Below are positions 11,063 to 22,777 of a DNA stretch of 64,000 nucleotides, piece by piece (position 1 is the first letter of the stretch; the number at the start of each line of letters is the position of its first letter). The stretch is from the NCBI GenBank assembly GCA_000320545.1, contig ADNK01001082.1:62001-126000 (forward strand), given 5' to 3'. The DNA comes from Bigelowiella natans CCMP2755. Taxonomy: Eukaryota > Cercozoa > Chlorarachniophyceae. The notes under the pieces were generated by a model. It was not told the origin of the DNA. It ran no database searches and saw only the letters and a program-made list of their open reading frames with translations. Made by a program: the position numbers and the translations under genes.

Positions 11063-14012
11063 ATGGTGAATGTGGATTTTGAATTACTGTTCCACAACTC
11101 GAATGTTGTTTCCACTGCATGCTTAATCCTGTCTGCAATTGTAGGGAAACTCCTCATTAAAGCCGCCTTAAAAGGGAACATTGACTGTGTAGAGAAGTGT
11201 ATTGCAGAGGTGTTATTTAATATATCTTTGAAAATTGTGGAAAAATCGATTCTCTCTAATGCTGAGTGTGCTTGTCAAAGGGGGTTGACGCCAATTATGA
11301 GGATGATTTATTTGGAGAAACTGCAATAATCAAAGCATCAAGAAAGGGAAAACTCCAGATAGTCAAATGCCTCGGTTTGTGAATATTGTAAAGGATGCAA
11401 AACGGAAAGATTCAGTGGTTTTGTACGGTTTTTAGACGTGGACGCCACTAATTAGAATGTTCTCATCATGTCAATGTGTTCCCTTCTCGAGGATGGTAGA
11501 AGGGCACAAAATAACCCGACTCCTACCTCTCGAAAATTTTTTAAGTGTAATAATGGTAAGTTAAATTTAAATATGGACAACCTTTTACAGTCGAGAAGGG
11601 CAATGCGAATGTCAATGCTAAGAGAGATGATGGCATGACGGCGCTATTTCTGGCCGCTGGAACTAATCGGCTCGAAATGTGCGAGTACCTCATCAGCGCA
11701 AAGGCAGATCCACTGGCCCAAAGAAATGACGATGGAAAGAGGGAAACTGCCCTCGATCGAGCAGAGAGGAAAGGGCACAAAGGTGTATGCGACTTCTTAC
11801 GAAAATGTATCAAAGAGGTATTATCCGAAGCTGTCCGCAGAAAACGTTGTCTCAGTATTGAAATGTTCCATCCTTCTGTATAAGTGGACATTAAGTAGTA
11901 GCAGTAGTAGCTGTTGTTGTTGTTGTAGTAGTAGTAGTGGTAGTAGTAGCACTAGCAGTGGCATTTGTTATGCTTGGGCGTTGTAAGCACTGCTTCATCC
12001 CCATTCTGAACAAAATGAATTAATTAAGGTGCAAGAGTGCAAAAAAGGGAAAAAGATATCCGGAGAACTCAACGAAAACGAAGAGAATAACTCTAGGGTA
12101 TATTCACGTAGAAAGACCCCCATCTTCTACTAACACATCATACTATCTTTTCTTTCAGAATTTAAACAAGCAGGTTATTACGGAGACACCGGGTAGGATT
12201 TCCAAACCTGTTACTGCCAGAGCTGTTTCAGCAGCTGCTGCTCCACCATTGAGCCGTTCCATTACATCGCTTCCTCAGGTTACAAACGTTAGTTTAATTT
12301 TCTTTTTTTGGCACATGGAACCTAACGTTCAGAGTAGTTGCTTTGAGTACTTCGTCGTGTCTCATTCTTATCTCCATTTGCCACTCTCCTATCTATAGCT
12401 ATCTTCCATGCACCTATCTGATTTGTATTCCGGAGACCATAGCACTAACAGCAACGGGAAAGAAGTTCTGATTACGGTGAGTGCCTATAATTCACTCGAT
12501 CTTCTCTCAACAACAACAACAACGCACACATACATTTGTCGCGCCCTTATTTAGTATGAGAAAGGTCATAGACACATCGTTGATTTCTTCAGGATGATAA
12601 CTGTAGCACGATGGGCACGTTGGGAAATTGCAGTAGCAGCTGCGGTGGAATTGAGCAGGAGCTGACTAAGGAAAGGCAGCTTCGCGCTTCCTTAGAGTCG
12701 GATCTACTAGCACAGACAACTACCGTCCAGGAGCTTCAGAAAGCTCGGGACAAGCTCCAGGCGGATTTTGATAAGCTGAAACAATCCCGCGCAGAGCAAG
12801 AGAACACCGTGATTTCTGAGGCAAAGGCCCGTGAGCGGGAATTGATTGCCAAGGTACATACTTACTACCCGTGTGCTCATGCGCGACGAATGTCTTCTTA
12901 TATGCTGTTCGACAGCATAGTAGTGGCGCATACACCCATATACTTTACCAGGCTCTTACTTTTCTTTCTCAGTTTTTATTTCACTAGCATCAATCCTTCT
13001 CTTCCCCCTGATTACAACCAAATATGATAGGTAAGAAGCCTGAATGCTATGATTAAGAAGCTCGAAGCGGATCTGGATGCTGCTGCAGAGGAGGCCAAGA
13101 GAGATGACTGCAAGCACCCTTGCGAAGTAGCCACATTACACACCCTTGCTATATCATCCAATTGTGTGAAGAGATTAGAAAAATATGGGACTGGTGAGGG
13201 TAGGGACCAGGCTAGAGACTTATAATGTTGAATATGATATGATTTACAATCAAACATCACATAGACCCCGGCTGGAACTACTGCCGGAATGACGACAGCT
13301 GGCACTGAAGATGACGCTTATTCTGAGATATCAGAACTCCGCAAAGACATTGACGAACTCATGGCTCAACTGGAAGAGAGCAAGTAATGGGAGAGAGTAG
13401 AGTGACAAATAGATTTATCCTACGAACATGCTGCTACCCTTGATGCAACGGCGGAGTAAATCAAGTAATTAAGATCGAAGCTGCGAGTGATATGTACAAA
13501 TGTTGATTATTATGCATAGACGGGCACACGCCAGCGAGGTATCAGAGCTGAACAGTGTAATGGAAAAGCAACAGACGGCATTCTCAAAGGCAAGATTTCC
13601 TTCTGTGTTTCCGTCTCACCGCTGCTCGTTTTTCGTCGTCATTGTCATGTCTTTCTAATTCAGATGTGTCTGGTTGTTGTCACCTCAATCAAAATTTCCC
13701 TTCCCCCTCATTAAATCCGCAGAAGGAGGAAGAGCAGAAGCGTATCCTCACCGCTCGTGGGAAGGCACGAGAAGCCCAGATGGAGGAGAAGTTATCGTCC
13801 ACCATTGCCAACATCGAGAGCGAGCACTCCGTTGAGCTTAGTGGACTTCACAAGAAGCTTCGGCACATACGGCAGGAACTCAAAACCTCTCGTCTGGAGA
13901 ACAAAGAGCTAAGAAATCGCCATGAGGTATTTTATTTGTCTGCAGCGATAAGTCCTCTTTCTCGCAGTGTGGAGGGGGAAAGTGGTGGTGATATATGTAC
14001 ACACGCACACGC

Positions 14013-14090
<78 letters not shown>

Positions 14091-14904
14091 CGCTAGTCAC
14101 GCGCTTCCTTCTACCTTGATTTGATTCTACGAGCACAATTTTTGGAAGTATACACATTTGCTTGAAGATAGATGTGTAGTCTGCATCTTCATCTCTCGGA
14201 TTCGATCGACCTGGATGAAATTGATGAATATGTGTTGGTTTTCTTGGTGTACATTTAAACAACAACAATAGTTGGATTTAGAGAGGTTGGAAGAGAAGTT
14301 GGAGGAGCAGCAACAGGTGGTGACTCATGATGCATTTACGATCACGATTATTGGCTGTGTCCTTCTTTCTCCCCCTTTCTCTCCCCCCCTCTCTTATTCG
14401 GTCACTTGCTCTTAACCAGATTGAAGCAGGGCTAAGGAGTGAGCAAAAGCGCATGGAAAAAGACTACAAAGTGAAGATTAAGAATCTCGCGGCTCAAATT
14501 ACAGGATTGAAGGTAGCATTTTGCGATTTTGCGATTTTGCCTCATGCCTTGAGGAGAATGGCAGCGATGAAGCACCGACTCGATTGAGTTGCGCATTCAA
14601 TGTGTTTATTTATTCTATACTTTAAAAGGAGGAAATAAAGAGCGTTGCACTCAAGAAATCCGAGCCTTCAGCTGCTTTGACTGCGAACAATGTGCATGCG
14701 GAGAAAGATTGTGGATCGGATGGCAATAATGGCGGTATCTGCGGTGAAATCGAAGAGGGAAAATCTCAAGACGCAAGGGGAAGCGAGAAAAAGAGCATCG
14801 TCGTCGTCGACGCATACGGAAACAAGAGAACAGTGATCGTGGATGACGAGCGTGAACCGCACCCTCACCATCACAAGTCCTGTGTTGCGTGTGTGGTTTC
14901 GTGA
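11063..14904 (+). CDS. ankyrin-repeat and coiled-coil protein with C-terminal CaaX box
   Basis: Thirteen exons: 11063-11209, 11281-11374, 11591-11817, 12159-12278, 12399-12476, 12593-12853, 13031-13126, 13265-13383, 13520-13589, 13723-13926, 14272-14316, 14420-14512 and 14629-14904. Total 609 aa, phases consistent throughout. Residues about 30-155 form roughly three ankyrin repeats (GETAIIKASRKGKLQIV, DDGMTALFLAAGTNRLEM, RETALDRAERKGHKGV). An Ala/Pro/Ser-rich linker follows, then a long charged coiled coil (about 225-510) beginning QELTKERQLRASLESDL. The protein ends HHHKSCVACVVS-stop. CVVS fits a CaaX farnesylation signal, and the Cys three residues upstream is a possible palmitoylation site, suggesting a membrane-tethered scaffold (inference). 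The exon 9 donor is GC (AAG|GCAAGA), not GT. The N-terminal exon is less certain because a cryptic 40-nt intron (11105-11144) could be proposed, but it breaks the ankyrin frame. I do not recognise the family. Confidence 0.84.
13990..14088. repeat. (CA)n followed by (TA)n microsatellite in an intron
   Basis: The compound dinucleotide repeat lies in intron 10 of the ankyrin/coiled-coil gene, between exons 13723-13926 and 14272-14316. Confidence 0.9.
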
Positions 14905-14919
14905 TTAGAGGAAATTTGA

Positions 14920-15960
14920 ACGTAAACAACACGTATTTCCTCCATACTGTGTAAGTGTGTCTGTGTAAGTGTACACTACTTGTTGATATTTGAAAAGGCA
15001 ACACACGCATAGAGGCTACCTAGACATTGTAGACATATGAACACGTGTAGCTAAGACAGTGTCACACTCTCTCGCTGCTCTCTAAGACACAGCAACTAGC
15101 ACTATTGTCTCATTGTTGATCTTCAACAGAGAATGTAAAGATCTTATACAATGAATGTACCATTTAACAACAATTTAGGCATGGGCACATGCAAGCAACT
15201 CATTTTTTTATCAACATGCTGCAGCATGCAGAGCAGGTAGGCTTCGCATCCTCGTCGCGAGGCTAGCGAGCGCGTGCGCAGTGGAGCGCCCACACAGTGC
15301 AAACAAACGTCATCATTACCTGATGTCATCATTGTGCACTACTAGACTAGTGCAGTTTGAAGGAATAACAAACAAATGATGCATGACTATGGGACTCCAT
15401 AGCTTAGATAGGTCCTACATGTGTGTGCACGCGTAAAACACATCTAGACATGTGCCATTTCGTGTGTGGGTGCAAAAAAGGCATGTGCTCTTTTCACATT
15501 CTTCACACATCTAAGACATGCTAGCATGCTAGCATGCACCAAACAAGTCACGATGTGTGTGTGCTGACAATTGTCATGTCTAGATGTGCTAGATGTCTAG
15601 ATGTGTTGCTGTAGTGCAATGCATGCGCACATGTGTTCATGTGTTCATGTGTACGCCGATTTGTGCTACACATGAGCTTGGAGGTACACGCTAGCATGTG
15701 AAGTGGTCGATGCACATGTCACAGCAGACAACACTCACACACATGGGATCCTATACTAGTATAGCTAGATAGGTCCTATACATAATAATAAATGTGCATG
15801 TTCTGAGTGTGCACGAGTACGTGCGTGAAAGAAAAATTGGCAACATGCTGCAGGCAATGCATGTGCGGAACAATGGCTGTGCAATTTGCTGTGGTGAATC
15901 GAAACAATTGCATCACTGAACAATACAACGACGCAGCTGATCAAACAAAGTGACATCTAC
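14920..15960. other. CTAG/GCTAGC-rich island 2 at a convergent junction
   Basis: Between the ankyrin/coiled-coil gene (+) and the CRAL-TRIO-like gene (-), the sequence is rich in CTAG, CATGCTAGCATG, TCTAGATGTG and GTGTGCACGC words, strongest at about 15480-15780. No coding exon is recognised. Confidence 0.7.
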
Positions 15961-16299
15961 TGGCACTCAAATAGAAGGCCCTCTAGACAAAGGTGACTAC
16001 AAAGTCATGTATTCTTCAACGTCGCAATGACGATTTCGTCATCTTCAGGCAATAAGGCTAAAATCAGTCATTCCAAGAAGAGTGAGAAGTAGGCGTAATG
16101 CAAGGAAACGCTTTGATTAAATCATACATAATCTAGACATTGAAAATGTTGAATCATTTATCATTAAGTGTGATAGAGTTCTTTGGTTTAGTCTTCGTCT
16201 CATTTATACTCATAAGCCTAAGAGTTTGTGTAATTCATTCATAGAAACAAGGGAAAATATCGATCGTGTTAAAAATAAGAATTATCTTAAAATGTGTCG

Positions 16300-16334
<35 letters not shown>

Positions 16335-17351
16335 CCCTTCTACGATAAAAACTTCATAGATAGCATGCGTGCTAAATATTGTTTGTCGCAACGTTGTATC
16401 AGTAACAAACAAATACACTCATTCTTATCTACATAATCTGTTAGAATGTAAGTGTAGTAGTCGATATGCTGTGCTATTATAAAGAGTCTGATTGGTCTCT
16501 AATCTTCTCCTCACCAATAATTATAACTTACAGCAGCAAATTATTTATTTAGAGCGAGTACTACCACTATTACCATGTATCATCGCATTGATCCTTCTCC
16601 ACATATTTGTATCTGAACACAATACCCATGAATTCGGGTATGGTAACAACGTGAAATGATGAGCGGCGCATGCATTGTGTAATACATATCATATATGATC
16701 AGGTCAAATCATCCATAGTCAATGTTGTTGTTGTTGTTCGGTGTTTGCGTACATTCGATCCGGCATCGGAGCATGCTTTTTCTCCACTCCTCCAAGAAAG
16801 CGTATCTTAGAAGTACATAACAACATAATGATAGAGGTCTCTCTTTATCTATTCTCCAGAAGAAGGACCGTCCTTTGCATGATCATAATTTATCATTGCT
16901 GTTCTAGCAGGCAATTATTACCTTTGCTGCCGTTTTTGGGTCCAAAAATACACGGACAATTTCCCTGCGAATATGTTGTGTCAACTTATTAATATTCATA
17001 CAAATATATAATATTGTGCATATGTTATACTGTATGCCTGCTTGTGTGTTTTCTTGTCTGAAATATTGCTTGTTAATAAGAGTGCACAATATGCACTAGC
17101 GGATGATACATTTCTTATAAATGAGTGAATGACGAATGAGACACTTTGCAATAATCGATGCTGCTATTCGAGAGATTGCTATGAGACACACCATAAAGCC
17201 CTTCCAATCCAGGGCATGGGAAAGATAACAACACTCTGTAACAATTCTGGATACCGTGATCCTAGTACACCACTCATCGCCTTTTTCGATATGCCCATCA
17301 AATGCAATCAATGCTACAATGCAGCAGAATGATACACATGTACGCTATCTC

Positions 17352-17393
<42 letters not shown>

Positions 17394-17406
17394 GTGTGAG
17401 TGTGTG

Positions 17407-17444
<38 letters not shown>

Positions 17445-17508
17445 CGTTAAAAACAGATCTTAACTAGAAAAATAGAGGGCGCTGAATACTAGCAAAATAC
17501 ATGCATAT
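15961..17508. other. intergenic stretch with microsatellites, no resolved gene
   Basis: AT-rich sequence with (CA)n at about 16300-16333 and (TA)n then (TG)n at about 17352-17443. A minus-strand segment at about 17311-17140 reads as an open frame (IAFDGHIEKGDEW...) and might be an extra 3' exon of the neighbouring minus gene, but I could not join it in phase. Confidence 0.4.
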
Positions 17509-18913
17509 CTAGATATTCACACTTGATGAGTAGAACTTCGTTGTATGGTGTCTACATATACACAATACTACTCGAATCACTCCGATAAGACGATGAGCTG
17601 GTAGATTTGGAGCGCCATCGATTGGATTTGTGGGGGCTAGCACCTTATGATACACAAAGCAATAAATAACAACGAACCAAAACATCTAATATAGCTATTC
17701 CATCCTTTCTACTGATATTGTAATATATACCATCAAAGCAACGACTAGTAAAAATTCTCCCAACTACTTGTACTAATCATAGATAATACCGTCAAACGGG
17801 GTTTCTTGTAGGGTCCTGAAGTAAACCGAAGAAGGGGAAATGGAGAAGGAACGTATTCAAACAATATTTAATTGCTATTGCAAATACTTAACCAGCAAAC
17901 ACTACGTGTTTCATCATCATAATCATCATCATAAGCAGCAGCAGCATCCTCACCATCATCATCATCATCATCATCATCGTCATCATATTTTTCTCCCTCT
18001 TCTTTCGTTATGCCTACCGATGCGTCGCACATACTGTTCCACTGCCCAACAACATGCTAAATAGAAGAGAAAGAAGAAGAAGAAGAAGAAGAAGAAGAAG
18101 AAGAAGAAACAAGAATAATCACCTTCCAAACTAAAAAGCGCACTCTCATATCACTACACTCCGAAAAAAGTGCAACTTACCTAACGACACATACATCCAA
18201 CAAAATGCTCGCACATGATCGCATTGTACTAATCTAGTTTTTCCATCCACCAACAAATATATTAATGATGACCCACCCAATGCAACTTTCTCAGGTTCTT
18301 TTATGTGCTCTTCAGAACTATCATTGTCATAATTCATCACAAACACAACAATCAAACAATCGTATGAACACTGAAAAGGCCCATGATGGGGATTGTGCCA
18401 AATAAAAGTGGTACAGATGTAGTTTGCTGTTTCACTTCGGAAAGTCAGCGAGTAATATATTAAAAAAAGAATGACTTACAGTAGACACATGCGAAAGCCT
18501 AATATATCTGTTCCGTCCTTTGCTTTCCCCATCCACCATCTGAGAGAAGAAGGGGAAGAAAAAGACCAAAAAAAGAGGAAGGCAAACAGAGAACATTTAT
18601 CGTTGCAATAACATGATAATACCACATTGACTGCAGTTCATAATCAATGTTCTTCTTACGTGAGTGTTTGCCTTCCACTGCCTATGTATTGCATCGCCTG
18701 TTTATCAAATCCTGTAGCGAATAGCAAAAGTAAGTAGCAGCAATTATATATTTCAAAACCTCAATAAAACTATGTGGTGTGATAGGCAAATAGGCACTCG
18801 ATTATTCACCGATTACCAGGCTGCTTCATCTCTTTGTTTAAGAAGTTGAGGTATTCTTCAAACCTTGAAGCACACAAACACACACAACCATGATGTGTAT
18901 GTGTATATGTGTA

Positions 18914-18953
<40 letters not shown>

Positions 18954-19379
18954 CGTGCGTAGTATGCATATGCACAAATTCTGCAATAACTGATACAGTA
19001 GATGATTAAATTACTGTTCAGAAGCTTTATTGGCGTTATTGTCGCGGGCAAAGAGATAGCGATCGAGGTAGTTCAATGACCAGGATGGATACTATGTACC
19101 GCCAGGTTAACAGTGGTAATAATATATAAAGAAGAAGTATAGAGGAAACAAATTAGGACGAGGATTAGAGTAGGTAGTGACCGATTAAATAGAAAAGAAT
19201 GATGCCTCCCAAATAAACGTGAAACGTGAGTAATAGTGATAGATAGAAATTAGGAAAAAAATAGAAGAAGAGAGCAGTTGCTATCTCAAGGAGAAAGAAG
19301 CTTTAAAGAGATTGTCATGGTTTTTATGTCACATGGCTTGTCGCTGGATGCTGTCATCACGAGAGAGAGATAGAGAGAG

Positions 19380-19427
<48 letters not shown>

Positions 19428-20254
19428 AGAAAAAGAGGGGGCGAAGCCGTGCCACATTATAACAACTATATCTCATACAAGGCCACATAGAACTATTATC
19501 ATGTTTGTCAAAACGGCGACAGCAAGATTTCAATGGAGACGAACGCGTGAATAATAACTTGTATAAATTAAATAAACGCACTTTACGCGCCAGGGTTTCC
19601 CGGCTGTCATTACGAAAAAGCCTACACATTGTTATTTGAAGGAAATTAAACAGAAGACAATATTAGGTGGGAGGCGGACAGGTAAATGAGCAGAAAGTTA
19701 AATGCAAGTATAGAGACGCCACTAACACAGCTGGAAATCGTGACTTATTTTTCGAAATGCAATTCAACATCACGACACCAATGCAAGTAGGCAGCACATC
19801 ATAATTTCATTCTTCTTCTTCTTCTTCTTCTTCTTCTTCTTCTTCTTCTTCTTCTTCTTCTTCTTCTTCTACTACTACTACTACTACTACTACTTCTTCT
19901 TCTTCTTCTACTACTGCTACTAATCTGCTGCTGCTGCTCTACCGCTACATACTTACTACCTTAGCTTTTTCCCATCCTCCTCTCCTTTACTCAGGCCGTA
20001 GAATCCGTGAATAAGCGTGAGGATTTCGAAATTAAAGTACGGAGCCATGTCAGCCAGAGACTGTTTTATTAACAGAATAGACATTTTCTTATTCACACGT
20101 GCAGATTGTGGATCAAGGGAGAACAAGTTTAGTACCGGTTCTCCATCCTTATTTGCTGAGGAGGAGGAGCCCCTGAAAATATTCAAAGAAATCGACCGTG
20201 CATTAGAAAATTGCACCAAAGCGTAGAAGCAGCGAAATTGACAGCATCTCCCAT
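17509..20254 (-). CDS. unknown protein, tentatively CRAL-TRIO/Sec14 N-terminal-like
   Basis: Ten minus-strand exons: 20254-20217, 20172-19960, 19621-19582, 19091-19015, 18863-18817, 18711-18660, 18539-18480, 18317-18181, 17815-17790 and 17643-17509. Phases close to 274 aa. The start ATG is in a good context (ACCATGG); the first intron is 44 nt with a CTAAT branch-like motif. The middle reads SLNYLDRYLFARDNNANKAS then FEEYLNFLNKE, which resembles the helical N-lobe preceding CRAL-TRIO lipid-binding domains (LLRFLRAR...KA). A predicted beta/alpha segment follows (TDILGFRMCLL, SSLIYLLVDGKTRLVQ). The lipid-transfer assignment is weak and rests on that one match. The last exon is the least certain: another reading frame is also open there, and further exons may lie downstream. 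Its 5' end is divergent from the GH35 gene. Confidence 0.6.
19369..19432. repeat. (GA)n microsatellite
   Basis: A GAGAGA run with a few interruptions lies in an intron of the CRAL-TRIO-like minus-strand gene (between 19582 and 19091). Confidence 0.9.
19812..19915. repeat. (CTT)n/(CTA)n trinucleotide tract
   Basis: A pure (TTC)n run of about 60 bases is followed by (TAC)n, again (TTC)n and (TAC)n. It lies in the intron between exons 20172-19960 and 19621-19582 of the minus-strand gene. It is purine-rich on the sense strand. Confidence 0.9.
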
Positions 20255-20736
20255 GGTATCCCCCCCTCGGCCAAACCAGAAGAAAAAGCTCATGAGTGCT
20301 CAAACCAAATCTGCCGGCTGTAATCGAAAAGACAATGCAAATCAAATATTTTTAGATATAATCCCATGATTTTACGGAATATAATGACTCTTAGCCACTG
20401 GTCTTCAGAGCGACTTTTGCTTTCTGAAGACCAGGTTGTCGATCGATACAGGTTCATTTTCCTACGATGTATTAGGGTATTTCATGGGTTACAATCAGGC
20501 CGAACTTACGACGACGATGCAAAGCATAGATCTAGTCCCCCCCCGACTGAATAATAATACCCGCTCATGCCATTGGGTTTTTTAGTTGCGACATGGAATT
20601 CTTCTTTGTCGCATAGGACCGATTTCAAGGGCTGTGTGCAGGCACTAGTCTTATTATAGTGACATGCAATATTCCATGTCGCATTGGGTGAATTGATGGG
20701 AATTTATCTACAATCGTTCCGTTGATAATTGGAGCG
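20255..20736. promoter_or_regulatory. divergent promoter region with a 12-bp inverted repeat
   Basis: GCGACATGGAAT at 20588-20599 is repeated in perfect inverted orientation as ATTCCATGTCGC at 20671-20682, 71 bp apart. A further GTCGCAT lies near 20608. The region separates the start codons of the CRAL-TRIO-like gene (-) and the GH35 gene (+), so a shared regulator-binding role is plausible but unproven. Confidence 0.5.
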
Positions 20737-22741
20737 ATGGAAATGATGGCACCCCTGTGCACCCGGGTTACCTTGCTTCTCCTCTCCACCCTCCTTGCAG
20801 TGTCAGATGGACTCTACGTTAAGGGGGGTGAACATAATCGTTCATTTGTTGTAGCTTCTGACCGATTCTGGAAAGATGGGCAGGTCTTCCAAGTCAAGGT
20901 TGAATCTCTTCCTGTTAGAATCGTCCTCAATTATCAATTTTTATTATTCCGATCGACATCGTTCGACTCCATCGATACAGAATAAACGAAGATGGTGGGA
21001 AATAACTACGTAACAATACGCCTAATTTCCACCCGGATGTTGTCTTAGGCCGGTGCCATGCACTATTCAAGGATACCACCTGCTTATTGGAGAGACCGGC
21101 TTCTGAGGCTCCGCGCAATGGGTAAGTACTATTTGCTGCTCATATTCATGACGATTAATATTTTTAAACTCGACATTTCGTTAAGGCAGTTGATCATCAA
21201 TAATTCACTTGCAGGACTCAATGCTCTCCAGACCTACATACCATGGAATTTTCACGAGGAAGAACGAGGCGTGTATAATTTCGAGGGCACGCGTGACTTG
21301 TTTAAATTCTTGGATATCGCAGAGGAGGTTGGGTTGGTAGTTGTTCTCAGAGCGGGGTAAGTACTAAGAATAGCATCACTAATAATTATGATACTAGTAA
21401 TAGTAATAGCGATAGTTATGATAATTTGGCTCGCCCTTTCATTCGGCTGATGCAATATAGTGTTGTCATTCTTGCGGCCTTGATCCTTCAACAAATGCAA
21501 TGATGTTATTAGCCCGTATATGTGCGGCGAATGGGAGTTTGGCGGTTTTCCGGCATGGTTCCTCTCCAATGGCTCTATTCTTGTAGTGGCATTCTAAATG
21601 GAAAACATACACTACAGTGCTGTTTTTGTCGTATTCTTCACACAACCTCGTTGTTTTCATAACGCAACTAATTTGTAGTGTGCCACATGCTCACATACAG
21701 CTTCGGACTGACTCCGAGCCATACATTTCTTACGCTTTGGAATGGTGGCGCAACATCCTGTCGCGAGTGAGATCTCGACTCTATTCCAACGGCGGCATGA
21801 TCGTTGCGGTCCAAGTCGAAAACGAGTAGGATGACACCATTTATCTTGCATACACTGCACTAATAGTCGTTTGTCATAATCCACGTCATGTATGCTGTAT
21901 TCGAAACTATTGCCTCTATCTCACGTCAATGTTTATCCTCCTTCTTCTCCTCCTCCTCCTCCCACATTTCCAGGTTTGGTAGCTTTGGAAATGTGGCCGA
22001 TAACCCATCTGATGCACGTTATATGCGCAAGCTCATTGATGAGGCGAGGACGATTCTTGGCAATGAAGCCATTCTTTTCACCACAGACGGAGGAAATGTA
22101 AACTCTATGCTTCATGGCAGTTTCAACGATTCCTCAGTCATAACCGTTGGAGACGGATGCTCGAATGTTACTTATTGCTGGGAAGCACAAAAAAGCTGCA
22201 ATCCCCCAGGAATGGCAGTGCCGTGGGTCAGCGAGTTCTATACTGGTAGTAAATTGATATAGAAGGAGTGCTGGAGTGAATGCACCATTGCAAATACACA
22301 TCATAAATTAGTGGGGTATTATGCATGTAACATTGTGAGCTCTTTGGTTTTTGTTATGGGTAAATGTGGATTTTGTGATTCTCTCACTACTACTACTACA
22401 ACTACGAGTATTGCTACTTCTGCTACATACTACTTGAAACATGATATGTTGCGTCTATGATCAAAAGGATGGCTAACACATTGGAATGAGACGAATCAAA
22501 ACACGTCATCAACAGCAGTCGCCAAGCAGCTAGAAGCCATTCTGAGTAATAATATCTGTATGAAAAAAGAAGAAAAGGTGAAAATAGGGTATCCAGCACC
22601 ATTAAGTCCCTCTCCCCCCCACCGCAACCAAGGCTCAAAAACACGCACACATGCTCATGCAAATTTCCACTGACAGTTATTAATTACAACAGGTACTAAC
22701 GGATCTGTTTCGCTATATATGGTTCATGGAGGTAAACAATA

Positions 22742-22777
<36 letters not shown>

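Noticed and set aside
11105-11144. Possible 40-nt intron in exon 1 of the ankyrin gene
   Set aside because: Good GT and AG ends, but removal breaks the ankyrin reading frame that continues downstream.
19587-19610. Alternative start exon MTAGKPWR for the minus-strand gene
   Set aside because: A different frame of the same segment (19621-19582) joins in phase to upstream coding exons and gives a longer, better-supported protein.
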